From Crocinitomicaceae bacterium (GTDB taxonomy: Bacteria > Bacteroidota > Bacteroidia > Flavobacteriales_D > Crocinitomicaceae), in NCBI GenBank assembly GCA_024643555.1, contig JAHEMQ010000006.1, forward strand, positions 1-63,755: a stretch of 63,755 nt of DNA, written 5' to 3'. The notes under the pieces are model-generated. The model did not search any database. It had not been told where the DNA came from and saw nothing but the letters and a program-made list of their open reading frames with translations. The first letter of the stretch is position 1; each line of letters starts with the position of its first letter. Positions 1 to 9,119 of the stretch are shown here, one piece after another. Made by a program: the position numbers and the translations under genes.

Positions 1-87
1 GAAAAGCGTATCAGAGGTCAATTTTGTGCCAAAGTTTTGAAAATCAAATAAAAATTAATAGTTTTGAATCAACACGAAACTCCAACT

Positions 88-102
88 AGTGAAAAGTTCA
101 CT
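88..102. promoter_or_regulatory. inverted repeat upstream of the first gene, possible operator
   Basis: Perfect 6-bp arms AGTGAA and TTCACT are separated by AAG. The repeat lies just upstream of a TTTG (107-110) that is 19 bp from a TAAATTTT (130-137), a one-mismatch version of the Bacteroidota -33/-7 promoter. That position would suit a regulator-binding site. A chance repeat is equally possible; no cognate regulator is visible nearby. Confidence 0.25.
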
Positions 103-138
103 TTAGTTTGACGACGTACAATTTCAATCTAAATTTTC

Positions 139-1026
139 ATGAGATTAATTGTGCAATGCCATTTTTGTTTTCACCTCAGTTTTCTATTCATCATGCGTAC
201 CGCAAACGCGCAAAATGAAACGAATATGTATGATTACAAAGTTTACCAGAAGCAACATCAGCAATTAAGTTGTCAAGTGATTGATTCCGTGTTTTTTCAA
301 ACGGTACTTCATCAATTGTTGGCTATTGATACTACTCAATTTACCCAAAATTTAGATGTATACCACCGGGACTTAGTTCAGGCTTTTTCTTCCAATTGGC
401 TATATTCAAAAAATGAGAACGATTTGCTTCAAGCAGCGTATCACGGTCTTCGCATCAAAAATCCAATAAGTTCTGATTATTGGAATTTAGCAAGTCATTT
501 CGTTAGACTAAAAGACTGTGAACAAGGTATGGTGTATCTCGATCGTTACTTGAAGGAAACTTCAGCAAACCAGTTAATGCCTCCAATGGATATTTGGATG
601 TTAATAAATGAATGTAAACAAGCAGGAACCGATGATTACAAAGTCTACAGGGAGTCACAGCTGAAATTGAGTTGCACACCTCAAGATTCATCGGCTATCA
701 TCACCAAATTGATGCAATTGCAGTTATTGGATACAACTCAATTCACGAAAAACATGGATACTTATTACCAAGATCTAGGTTGGGCATTTTATCGTTCGTT
801 CCCGCTTTATAAAGATTCCATTTTATTACAGAAGTCCATTTCAGCTTACCTCAAACAAAAGGAATTAAGTTCGAACGATCTTTGGAATATCGCTTTCATC
901 TATTACCGAATGAATGAATGTGACAAAGTTGCCGATTACCTAGAACGATACCTACGCGTGACACCTTCGAAGATAAAAAGGAACAATAAGGAACAAATTG
1001 CACGTATGAAGAAGGGCTGTGCGTAA
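139..1026 (+). CDS. hypothetical secreted protein with two tandem ~111-residue repeats
   Basis: I do not recognise a named family. The protein (295 aa) starts with a short hydrophobic stretch ending in ANA-Q, suggesting a signal peptide. It is built from two copies of one unit, residues about 31-141 and 165-275. Each copy begins YDYKVY or DDYKVY, continues with LSC, then DTTQFT plus an N-x-D-x-Y-x-x-DL segment, and ends with a helical C-E/D-x...YL-(D/E)-RYL stretch that looks TPR/Sel1-like. The unit therefore arose by intragenic duplication. The chosen ATG is needed to keep the signal peptide, though the putative -7 box lies only 1 nt before it. No functional partner is evident; a scaffold or binding role is inference only. 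Confidence 0.6.
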   Translation: MRLIVQCHFCFHLSFLFIMRTANAQNETNMYDYKVYQKQHQQLSCQVIDSVFFQTVLHQLLAIDTTQFTQNLDVYHRDLVQAFSSNWLYSKNENDLLQAAYHGLRIKNPISSDYWNLASHFVRLKDCEQGMVYLDRYLKETSANQLMPPMDIWMLINECKQAGTDDYKVYRESQLKLSCTPQDSSAIITKLMQLQLLDTTQFTKNMDTYYQDLGWAFYRSFPLYKDSILLQKSISAYLKQKELSSNDLWNIAFIYYRMNECDKVADYLERYLRVTPSKIKRNNKEQIARMKKGCA

Positions 1027-1125
1027 GGTATTCGAAGGATGACGGAAGGAATCGGGATAGCAAATCTTGATGTGCGTACTGAATTAATTTTTCCCACAAA
1101 ACAGAATAAATTGAGTTGATCTTCG

Positions 1126-1155
1126 TTTGGAACTGAAGATAATTTGATAATTTTG
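1126..1155 (+). promoter_or_regulatory. Bacteroidota-type promoter for the 1169 gene pair
   Basis: TTTG at 1126-1129, an 18-bp spacer and TAATTTTG at 1148-1155 match the TTTG-N17-23-TAnnTTTG consensus. Transcription should begin a few bases downstream, leaving a leader of only about 8-10 nt before the ATG at 1169. Confidence 0.5.
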
Positions 1156-1168
1156 TAATAGGGACATC

Positions 1169-1624
1169 ATGGAAACAGCAACCATCAATATCAGTAAGAA
1201 AATTCAGAAATACGAAGAGAAATCTGTCGTTATTTTTCAGGATATCAATGAGCTTTTGGATTCGTCCAACAAAGTAAAAAGGAGCATTGAAACCTTGATT
1301 AAATTAGGTAATTCCATCAACGAGGCAGCATTCAAACAAATCACCGATTTACATAGTTGCACCTTTGAAAACGAAAAAAACTTTAAGGTTATTGCTGGAC
1401 TAATGCTTGTTTTGGTTGCTAAATCTCGAGAATTTCATCACGTTTTTGCAAATCATGATTTTTTCAAATCCTCGTTAAAATCCAGCTTGGAAAAATTTGA
1501 ACTGGTCATTTCAGAAATGCAAGAAGCGGCAGAGGATATTTTATCCAACCTTGAGTTAAAGAACGACACAGAATGGGCGGATATCACCACTGATATCGAT
1601 GTGAACTTCTCGAAACTAAAATAG
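1169..1624 (+). CDS. hypothetical helical protein, first gene of a two-gene unit
   Basis: No family recognised. The 151-aa product is predicted largely helical, has no signal peptide or membrane segment, and ends in an acidic tail (EWADITTDIDVN). It follows its own promoter and precedes, by 17 bp, a gene whose product resembles RelE/ParE-type toxins. By position it would be the antitoxin or partner, but its length is above that of typical type II antitoxins and I see no recognisable ribbon-helix-helix, HTH or Phd/YefM-like DNA-binding motif. Function unassigned. Confidence 0.6.
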   Translation: METATINISKKIQKYEEKSVVIFQDINELLDSSNKVKRSIETLIKLGNSINEAAFKQITDLHSCTFENEKNFKVIAGLMLVLVAKSREFHHVFANHDFFKSSLKSSLEKFELVISEMQEAAEDILSNLELKNDTEWADITTDIDVNFSKLK

Positions 1625-1641
1625 GATTCTTCCCTTTTTTC

Positions 1642-2043
1642 ATGAAAATGTATTTAACCCAAAGAGCAGGGGAGGAAATCGCTCGTTTGACAAAGAAGGC
1701 TGCCACTAAAAACATCAAAAAGGATCTTTGCGCTTTTTTCCTTTCACTGGGAACAATTGAAAACATTCGAAATGTGGATGAAACATTAGGTCCAAAGGGA
1801 AGAAATTCTAGTTGCAAGAAATCCAGGGTAAAAAATTCCATTAACAATGAAAAAAACGGTGGATTCCGATTGTATTTTATCGTTTCAGAGCAATGCGATA
1901 CCATCATCATTGCATCCATGTACAGTAAAAAAATGATTCAAAATTATTCGAAGGAAGAGATAAAACGTGTGTTTAAATCTGCCAATTTAGATTTGAAAGA
2001 AGGTAAATTACGCAAGTTCACATTTTGTAAAGATTCAAATTGA
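1642..2043 (+). CDS. possible RelE/ParE-superfamily toxin-like protein
   Basis: This is a basic protein of 133 aa. Its second half has the layout of RelE/ParE/HigB toxins: a strand-rich GGFRLYFIV...DTIIIASMYSKK block (residues 73-97) followed by a short helix SKEEIKRVFKSANLDL (103-118). The N-terminal half is Lys-rich and helical. The gene sits 17 bp behind the 151-aa gene and almost certainly shares its transcript. Similarity is by eye, from the FRLY...KK pattern; no catalytic residues can be assigned. Alternatives are an unrelated RNA-binding protein or an orphan of unknown function. Confidence 0.45.
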   Translation: MKMYLTQRAGEEIARLTKKAATKNIKKDLCAFFLSLGTIENIRNVDETLGPKGRNSSCKKSRVKNSINNEKNGGFRLYFIVSEQCDTIIIASMYSKKMIQNYSKEEIKRVFKSANLDLKEGKLRKFTFCKDSN

Positions 2044-2088
2044 GTTCATCTTTAAACTTTTCCTTCATTTGATTCCCTCTTCAAAAAA

Positions 2089-2541
2089 TTATAAACTCAT
2101 TCGGAAAATTGTATCTGGAACGATTTGGAAACTGTTCTTCGATTTTAGATAAGGAAACGAATAGATGACAAAACCTGATGTTGCTTCAAAGATAAAGTTT
2201 AAATCTGCTTTTTGATCCTTGTTAATATCAAATAATGAATCCTTGAAGAATGAATCGTCAAGGTATATTTTCAAAGTGTCCTTTCCGTGAATCAGCGCAA
2301 CATGTTCACCGACCTCCTCATAGTTGACGGTTTTTATGATTTGATATGGAATGCTTTCAATGTGCGTCTTTCCCGAAAAGGAGACAGAAGTCTGACTCGA
2401 ATCCAATAAGGTTAGCTTGACATCATTCAAATGAAAGGATTGACTTTGTTTTGTGTTTTTTTCTCCGCAAGAAAACAGCATGAAAAATGAACCTATGACT
2501 AAAAAATAAGTGAAGTTTGATAAAGAATTTTTTGCTTTCAT
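2089..2541 (-). CDS. hypothetical lipoprotein
   Basis: The product (150 aa) starts MKAKNSLSNF and has a signal peptide ending in a lipobox (MLFSC-G at about residue 25), so it should be lipid-anchored at the cell envelope. The mature part is polar with strand-like stretches and no recognised domain. An in-frame ATG lies 18 nt upstream, but the chosen one gives the cleaner K-rich n-region. It is convergent with the toxin-like gene and lies downstream of the CotH gene on the same strand. Confidence 0.6.
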   Translation of the reverse strand: MKAKNSLSNFTYFLVIGSFFMLFSCGEKNTKQSQSFHLNDVKLTLLDSSQTSVSFSGKTHIESIPYQIIKTVNYEEVGEHVALIHGKDTLKIYLDDSFFKDSLFDINKDQKADLNFIFEATSGFVIYSFPYLKSKNSFQIVPDTIFRMSL

Positions 2542-2628
2542 TTGCGATGGATAATTCAACTACTGGAAGAAAATTAAAAGTGTGGATGATGCATCTTGTT
2601 GACAATTGACATATAAAATGATTGTTTG

Positions 2629-5600
2629 CTAATATTTAAGCAGCTTGAAGTTCGTCAATGCCTCGTTGTTTTTACTGATGCGTAAAATATACATAGCAGA
2701 ACGAACATCTGGAATTGAAATCGGTGTTTCCAACGCGGTATTGTTCACCGTTCCTGAACTGACCTTTCTTCCACTCAAATCATAGATTTCAAACGTACAT
2801 CCTTGCGCTTGTGTTTTGTTGTCGTGACTCAAAACAAAGGTTCCATTCGATGGATTCGGTGCTACGGAAAAATGAATGTCTGGTCCATCTGGTGGCAGTG
2901 GAATGAGTTTAAATACGGCCGTAAAATAAGCGGTATTTGCAGTGACATTTGACGTTAAGGTATCTTGTAAACTATCTAAAACAAAAGCAGTTGGAATCCA
3001 ATGTGAAAATTCGTAACCTGGTTTTGCAATGGGCATCATGGAAATCGGAACGCCGTCAAAATAATATCCATTCCAGGGATACTGATTGGGTTGAATGCTG
3101 TTCAAGGCAATTTCTCCGCCATTTGCTGGTATGACATCCAATTCGATTCCTACTTTTTTCACGAGGTTAAAGGCTGATTGCAAGTGCTCAAATACCACAG
3201 AATCTCGACAGCTCAATTGCTCTTGGAATATTTCGTGATTGGTCACAAATGTTTGCATTTGCCCGGCAATGTTGTTCGGATCGCCCCAACGTGCATATTC
3301 GTTTGGCATTTCAGTAACCATTGATTCGAAAAAGGTTTGCTCACGTGCTAATAAGACATCCGTTCGATAACTCGTATTCATCAAATCTGCAAATCGATTG
3401 ATAAAGTAGTTTTTGTATTCTGGATTTTGTATGCTTTTCAACCAAATATTGATATACGGATTTCCGGTACTTTGTCCAAGCATGTAGTTAATGTGATTGT
3501 CGGTGCAGCTCGTCCAACCATTCGGTTGCATGGATAATTCCAAGTCAATTAATCCAAAACGCCAGCGCCAATTTGATTTGTCAGAACGATAAATTTTTAT
3601 GTTATTTCCCGGCCAATCCACATTTCCCATCCATGATTCCGCGATGATGTAATCGGAATATTGTTTCATATCGATGATTTGATCGGCGTCGCTCATGTAA
3701 CTCGTAGAAAGCGGATTTAAGGTCAGAAAATCAGCGTATGAAGTCCAGAAATGAGCAACATCACCTTCCACTGTGCGCAAAACTAAATTGTACCAATAAC
3801 TCAGCGACAATAGATCCATTGAATCCTTGTTGGCACCATCATGGATTTCAAAGTACTCCGCATTGAATTTTTCTCGAAGTTCATACAACCCGAAATAAGA
3901 ACCATTGATGTAGACACTAACCGGTCGATAGGCAGAATAGTAATTCGAAGCGCCTTCACTCATCATGCGGACTTGACTTGCGTCTTTGTATGGCAAATTC
4001 AGGTATTGGTTGCTGCCATTTCGCAGGTAGATTTCACTGTATTTTGTTCGGTCCGATCGATCCGGTATCAAAGGAAAATGAACCGGTGCTTGACCCAATG
4101 TGCCGTGATCAAATGACAAACGGAAGGAATGTTGTGGTTGGGATCGACTCCCTCCAGCTCCACCGTCCATGCGAATTGCTGTCAAACGTTCAAATACAAA
4201 TGGATGGCCAACGCCTTCGTTCAAATAAATAGCATGCGCTGGCTTCACCCAATCACTTGACCAATTGTCGAAAATCCCCGTTGGGCCATATAAATTGCTT
4301 TGATCCGTTGTCACTAATAAAATAGGCGTATTGTGACTCACATTAAAAATGTACGTTGCTATGGTTTGCTGACTAGGCAAATAACCAGTTGTCGCACTCA
4401 ATGGAAATACCTTCGCGCGAAAAACACTTTTTTGATAGACAAAGATTGAATCTGAGTAGACTTGGGAACTGAATGTTGGCTCGGATCCATCCGTAGTGTA
4501 AACGAGTTTGCAAGGAATTAGGTTATTGTGAGCTATTTTTAAGTAGAACGCAGCATTGTTAATGCCTGAAATCTTTGACATAATGGGACGCGATAAACTA
4601 TCGTTGTATACAACACTTGAATTGTTGGACGCAGCTGGCGATGGATTTAACCACTTGACATTCGCAGATGCATCTGGATTAAGTCCAACGGAAATATCGA
4701 CAGATGGAGATTCCACATGTAAACTTGAGACCATTTGTTGTGCTGGATCGAACAAGTAAACCGTTTCACCGCCACCACCTAATTTAAAATTAGTGTGGTA
4801 TAAATTTCCTTGAAGCGGAAGAAATTCAGCTGTCAATTCATTTACTGGCGTTGAGTTCAAATGAACATCCACGTAGGTATAAAGTTCGCCATTTGTGGCT
4901 GCAACCTCGAATCCAATTGAGTTGATCATTCCTGCTGTTAATCCTGCAGCACTTAACTCACTCGCTCTAATCAACATTTGGTGCCGAGCTCCCCAATACC
5001 AATTGCCATAAGGTGCCGGATAGTCTGTATTGGCATTTTGAATGGTTCCTGTACCAATAATGGCATTGTTTAATTTGATGTTTGGACGCTGGTAATAGGT
5101 GGAGGCGATATTGGCTGAACATGCAGCCGGACTTCCATCAATAAAACTACCGATGGTTGAGATATAGGATGTTGCCGTTTGTTTAAAAATGGAATTTTCA
5201 GTGTATTGCGAGTTGTTGTACGAACAAACATTAATGACCACATTTGATACGCCGTCCCAATAGAATGGTGTCACTAGTTGATGCTGACTCCATCCCACTT
5301 GCGGGGTGAAATTTTGAGCTGAAACTCCAAATTGAAATGGTGCCGAACCAAATCGGTTTTTTTGGCTACAAAACACCTGTTGGAATCCACCAGCCGGAAT
5401 GGTTAAATTGGGAAAAATCCACATATTTGGATTCGTCATTTTATCCGAAAGGGCATATCCATTTAAATTGACACTCGATGTTCCTGCATTGTAGAGTTCA
5501 ATCCAATCGCTCGCATCACCGTTTTCATCACTGGAAGAGGAATAGTTTTTATTACATCCTTCGTTGATGATGATTTGAGAATAGTCAATGAATCCAATTG

Positions 5601-5631
5601 ATATGAAGAATAAAAGTGTAAAGAATTTCAT
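2629..5631 (-). CDS. T9SS-secreted lamin-tail / CotH-kinase-like protein
   Basis: A large secreted protein of about 1000 aa. A signal peptide (MKFFTLLFFISIGFIDYSQ) is followed by a lamin-tail domain (IIINEGCNKN...DWIELYNAG, about residues 20-100). A chitobiase-C-like domain follows (LVYTTDGSEPTFSS, about 375-420). Next is a CotH region (about 440-830) with RMDGG...HSFRL, YLRNGSN and FGLYELREKF blocks and an acidic LIDLELSM motif. The C-terminus is a T9SS type A sorting domain (FSVAPNPSNGTF ... YDLSGRK ... MYILRI). CotH proteins are atypical protein kinases in Bacillus spores and occur in many bacterial exoproteins; here the substrate is unknown. Export by T9SS to the surface or medium is inferred from the sorting domain. 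Confidence 0.85.
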   Translation of the reverse strand: MKFFTLLFFISIGFIDYSQIIINEGCNKNYSSSSDENGDASDWIELYNAGTSSVNLNGYALSDKMTNPNMWIFPNLTIPAGGFQQVFCSQKNRFGSAPFQFGVSAQNFTPQVGWSQHQLVTPFYWDGVSNVVINVCSYNNSQYTENSIFKQTATSYISTIGSFIDGSPAACSANIASTYYQRPNIKLNNAIIGTGTIQNANTDYPAPYGNWYWGARHQMLIRASELSAAGLTAGMINSIGFEVAATNGELYTYVDVHLNSTPVNELTAEFLPLQGNLYHTNFKLGGGGETVYLFDPAQQMVSSLHVESPSVDISVGLNPDASANVKWLNPSPAASNNSSVVYNDSLSRPIMSKISGINNAAFYLKIAHNNLIPCKLVYTTDGSEPTFSSQVYSDSIFVYQKSVFRAKVFPLSATTGYLPSQQTIATYIFNVSHNTPILLVTTDQSNLYGPTGIFDNWSSDWVKPAHAIYLNEGVGHPFVFERLTAIRMDGGAGGSRSQPQHSFRLSFDHGTLGQAPVHFPLIPDRSDRTKYSEIYLRNGSNQYLNLPYKDASQVRMMSEGASNYYSAYRPVSVYINGSYFGLYELREKFNAEYFEIHDGANKDSMDLLSLSYWYNLVLRTVEGDVAHFWTSYADFLTLNPLSTSYMSDADQIIDMKQYSDYIIAESWMGNVDWPGNNIKIYRSDKSNWRWRFGLIDLELSMQPNGWTSCTDNHINYMLGQSTGNPYINIWLKSIQNPEYKNYFINRFADLMNTSYRTDVLLAREQTFFESMVTEMPNEYARWGDPNNIAGQMQTFVTNHEIFQEQLSCRDSVVFEHLQSAFNLVKKVGIELDVIPANGGEIALNSIQPNQYPWNGYYFDGVPISMMPIAKPGYEFSHWIPTAFVLDSLQDTLTSNVTANTAYFTAVFKLIPLPPDGPDIHFSVAPNPSNGTFVLSHDNKTQAQGCTFEIYDLSGRKVSSGTVNNTALETPISIPDVRSAMYILRISKNNEALTNFKLLKY

Positions 5632-5646
5632 GGGACCATTTTTTAG

Positions 5647-5675
5647 CAAAAAAAAAGGCTGGAAAACCAGCCTTT
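5647..5675 (-). terminator. rho-independent terminator of the 5693 gene
   Basis: The hairpin arms AAAGGCTGG and CCAGCCTTT flank a 4-nt loop. Read on the minus strand it is followed by a run of T residues. It separates the two T9SS cargo genes, so the CotH gene should have its own transcript or rely on read-through. Confidence 0.8.
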
Positions 5676-5692
5676 CGATACATTCAATTTTA

Positions 5693-6583
5693 TTACTTCA
5701 CATAAACACGTTGTGTCGTTTTTTCTGTTTTCGATTGAACAACTACCTGGTAAATACCGGTGCTCAAGTTGTCAAACGAAATGGTATTGTTTACATCTGT
5801 TAAAATGGAAGATGACACTTCTTGTCCGGACATGGAAACAAAAAAGACTTTCGAACCAATGACATCCGGTGTCACATTGATGGATACATGTTCAGGTGTT
5901 CCAATAATAGTTACTTTATCAGCTAAAGCGATGTTTTCTAATCCAGAGTTTGCACCTTCACCAGCAAGGATTTGCGTATCTGGAGTTGATTGATAACCAT
6001 AGCCATGAATGGTGATTTGAGATGCATTTGCGTTGACAGACAACTCAACCCATCCGTAATAGGTATTCGTTCCACCAACGATTTTACCACCTAAAAATTT
6101 ATGTGATTGATTTAAGAAGTTACCTTGTTGAACTGGAAATTGTCCCAAGGCACCTGCATCTACTAAAGCATCTAGTCCCAAGGCTGCATTAGACGATGAC
6201 CCAAAATTTCCTGCGGCAGAAATGGGGTCGCCACTATTTAATGCAGAAATTTGAAAAGAGGAAGAAGAACTGCCGGTTCCTGTTGCTCCAAGCAATGAAA
6301 CTCCCGCTGACATTTGAACTCCGGCTACACCTCCGTCATACGTGAATTGTACGCCTTGTGTAGAGGATGAACCATTTAAATGTTGCACAAAAAACGTCAA
6401 TTCAGGATTCGCATCGTTATTGAAATCTAATGCATAAGGTGCATGTAAAGAATCGACAACTACATCTGGATTTAAATCGGTTGCAACAACTTGTGCGTTT
6501 ACGTTACTCTGAGCAACCAATGCTCCAGCAACTGCGGAATATTGTTTTAATCTCGTTTTGTTTGAAGAGGAAAGTGTTTTCAT
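5693..6583 (-). CDS. T9SS type A sorting domain protein
   Basis: The secreted protein has 296 aa and an unusual Flavobacteriales-type leader (MKTLSSSNKTRLKQYSAVAGALVA...NAQ). The middle part contains LDFNNDANPELTFFV, resembling a dockerin/FG-GAP-like calcium loop, and a region ending FLGGKIVGGTNTYYGWVEL followed by a YGYQSTPDTQILAGE segment, a layout I associate with Bacteroidota surface proteins. The C-terminal ~75 residues form a T9SS sorting domain ending in RVYVK. The ATG three codons downstream of the first possible one is preferred because it gives the normal leader. Binding or structural role unknown. Confidence 0.75.
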   Translation of the reverse strand: MKTLSSSNKTRLKQYSAVAGALVAQSNVNAQVVATDLNPDVVVDSLHAPYALDFNNDANPELTFFVQHLNGSSSTQGVQFTYDGGVAGVQMSAGVSLLGATGTGSSSSSFQISALNSGDPISAAGNFGSSSNAALGLDALVDAGALGQFPVQQGNFLNQSHKFLGGKIVGGTNTYYGWVELSVNANASQITIHGYGYQSTPDTQILAGEGANSGLENIALADKVTIIGTPEHVSINVTPDVIGSKVFFVSMSGQEVSSSILTDVNNTISFDNLSTGIYQVVVQSKTEKTTQRVYVK

Positions 6584-6637
6584 GTTTAGCAATTTGCGAT
6601 AAAAATAATCATTTTTTAAATGAAATGGAAATTTTGC

Positions 6638-9112
6638 TCAATTCCCAAGAAAGTTCTGCAGAATGAACGTTTGCTCTTCTTTGTGCTCTTCCAATAAATC
6701 GCGTGATAAGAATAGAACTGGAAGCCTGGCTTGACTATCAATCCACGCTTCAATCTTGCGCTGTTCCAGTTGAAAATGGGATAAACTCTTAGTCGATAAA
6801 ACATTACCTAGTGTATTTCCTGATTTTAATTGCGCCGAAAATTCCGCGTCAGATTGCAAATAAATCAGTTTGTATTGAAATACATCGGGTAGAAAGGACA
6901 AGGCATGACTCGGTATAAAAATGACTTCATTCGTTAGTTCCTCTAACCATTGAGCTGATAAATGAAGGTTTTTGGCAAGATCGCGGTATTTCTCTGCTGA
7001 GTAAACAGGTATACCCATTTCCTTTAAAAAGGCAAGCACATTTTCTTGGTCTTTTTCAATTACTTCCGTTAAAATAATGCGTTCACCCTTTAGACTCTCT
7101 TGGAGAAAATTTGAGTGAAAGGCGGCCTTTTTTTCATCAATCATGGCATCCGAATAAAGTTCTTTTAGCCACTTATGTGCTTTCACATTTCCGGGAACTA
7201 GGCGCAAATTTACTTCGAATGCCTTGATGGCATCTTCAATCAATCCTTGTCGAACCAGAGCCTCTCCCAAATGATAATGTGCTCGGTGAAAGAAAAAATC
7301 ACATTCAATGGCAATGAGAAATTCTTCAATGGCTGCATTCAATTCGCCACGTCTCAGCATACTCAAACCCAATCCATGGTGCGCTCGAGCTGGTGAATCA
7401 TCAATGTTCAAAGCGCGAATGAATTGTGCTTCCGCTTGTTCGTACTTTTTTCGCTGAAGAAAAATTTGAGCAATGTTCAAGGCAACTTGATAGTTATTTG
7501 GATTCCGTCCTTGAATAGTTAAAAGCTTTGACAATGCGAGATGAGGCTTGTTCATCGCTAATAGTATCAATCCTTCTAAGTATTCCAAAAACATGGGTTC
7601 TTCCATTCCGAGTTTGTCGTAGGCGTCCTCCTGCTGCTCCGTTTTTTTGTGCGTTTCCTTTAAGTCGTTTAGAATTTCCATGGCTTTTCGGTATTGCCTT
7701 GTGGACAAATACACAAATGCCAAACGTTGTCCATAACGTTGGATTTTACTCTCTTGATAAATTCGCTCCAGAATGACCAGCGCTTCTTGGTATTTACCGG
7801 CATTTAGTAAGTTTCTAGCAATGTAGTATTCGTTTTCACGCTTGGATTTTTCAACCTGAAGGATTTTATCATCGTCCAAGGCGTCGATGTAACCTAGATC
7901 TACCAATTGTTGCAAAGCCTCCTGTGCTGCCCACGGATCTTCTCGTAAAATAGCATCATGCATTCCGCTTTCACCAGGTATCGTTTCCCATGAATCGACG
8001 AATTCAACCGCTTTCGGTTCTTCGAAACATGCATGAAGTACTTTCCCTTCCATGTCTTTTCCGACTGCTAAGCCCATGTGATGTAACAAAGTTGGTGTGA
8101 CATCCAACACACTTGCGCCTGAAATGCTCGAACCGTTATTTTTTACGCCAGGACCTGCCATAACAAAAATCCCATAAGGACTATGTTCAACGGCTGGACC
8201 CGATGGTTCTTTTGGAATGTACAATGGACGTTGATGGTCACAGTGAAAGCCATGGTCTGAAATCAATAACACGGTGGTGTTTTCTTCATCAATTAAGCTC
8301 ATCATTCGCTCCAACATCCGGTCGTGAAACACATATGCGGCCTCAACGACATGTTTGAAATCATCGAAGTCTTGTTCCGGAATTTCTGGTCTTCTCGGCG
8401 GGAAATAGCGCATGGCTACATGCGAAAAGTGATCTATGGCATCGTGGTAAACTGCCATAAAGTCCCATTCACTTTTCTCTAACAAATAGCAACTTGCGTT
8501 ATGGATGGTGCCCGCATTCGCCATGTTTTTAATGACACTGGTCGTGCGTCGATCGGAACGAAGTGGAATATTCTCCTTTAAATTGGGGATAAATGGCAAG
8601 GTTTGATGTAACGTAATCTGATGCGGATGAATGCGGAAGTCCTTCATAATTTCTTCCATATCCTTTGGATGAACCGTGCCGTTCGGCATTTCCCATTCTT
8701 CTTCCAGTGGTTTAGTCGCTATTTGGTATAGGTTAGAAACCATGACACCATTGATGGGCTCGGCAGGATTACTTGGCCACCAGGCGATAACATTACTTTT
8801 ATATCCTTCTTGATTTAGGATGTTCCAAATCGCCTTTACTTTTCGGGAAGTGGAAGTCACAGGTCTTAAATTCTCACCATCTGGTGTTGGTTCAATGAAA
8901 CCACCAATTCCGTGTTTGTCGGCCCGAAATCCAGTGGCAATACTGGTCCATAACATCGGAGAAAGAGGAGGATCAAGCGTTTGCAATTTGCCGTGAACGC
9001 CTCGCGACATCAAACGGGCAAATGCAGGCATTTTTCCTTGTTGAATCAACGGCATGATGACTTTCCATTCTGCGGCATCCCATCCAATAACTAGTACTTT
9101 CTTTTTTGACAT
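6638..9112 (-). CDS. alkaline-phosphatase-superfamily phosphodiesterase with TPR repeats
   Basis: This 824-aa protein has a type I phosphodiesterase/nucleotide pyrophosphatase domain at residues about 1-380. Recognisable metal and active-site blocks are GWDAAEW (D12), PPLSPMLWTSIATG (49-61), YHDAIDHFSH (222-231), SDHGFHCDH (285-293) and the His in VEHSPYG (310). TPR helices follow at about 425-660. Residues about 679-824 resemble the neighbouring sulfotransferase in pattern but lack its PRSGTS loop. No signal peptide is visible, so it is probably cytoplasmic. The preferred start gives the typical MSKKKVLVIGWD N-terminus. The sulfotransferase gene ends 7 bp upstream, so the two are co-transcribed. 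Substrate unknown. Confidence 0.8.
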   Translation of the reverse strand: MSKKKVLVIGWDAAEWKVIMPLIQQGKMPAFARLMSRGVHGKLQTLDPPLSPMLWTSIATGFRADKHGIGGFIEPTPDGENLRPVTSTSRKVKAIWNILNQEGYKSNVIAWWPSNPAEPINGVMVSNLYQIATKPLEEEWEMPNGTVHPKDMEEIMKDFRIHPHQITLHQTLPFIPNLKENIPLRSDRRTTSVIKNMANAGTIHNASCYLLEKSEWDFMAVYHDAIDHFSHVAMRYFPPRRPEIPEQDFDDFKHVVEAAYVFHDRMLERMMSLIDEENTTVLLISDHGFHCDHQRPLYIPKEPSGPAVEHSPYGIFVMAGPGVKNNGSSISGASVLDVTPTLLHHMGLAVGKDMEGKVLHACFEEPKAVEFVDSWETIPGESGMHDAILREDPWAAQEALQQLVDLGYIDALDDDKILQVEKSKRENEYYIARNLLNAGKYQEALVILERIYQESKIQRYGQRLAFVYLSTRQYRKAMEILNDLKETHKKTEQQEDAYDKLGMEEPMFLEYLEGLILLAMNKPHLALSKLLTIQGRNPNNYQVALNIAQIFLQRKKYEQAEAQFIRALNIDDSPARAHHGLGLSMLRRGELNAAIEEFLIAIECDFFFHRAHYHLGEALVRQGLIEDAIKAFEVNLRLVPGNVKAHKWLKELYSDAMIDEKKAAFHSNFLQESLKGERIILTEVIEKDQENVLAFLKEMGIPVYSAEKYRDLAKNLHLSAQWLEELTNEVIFIPSHALSFLPDVFQYKLIYLQSDAEFSAQLKSGNTLGNVLSTKSLSHFQLEQRKIEAWIDSQARLPVLFLSRDLLEEHKEEQTFILQNFLGN

Positions 9113-9119
9113 GTTTCGT

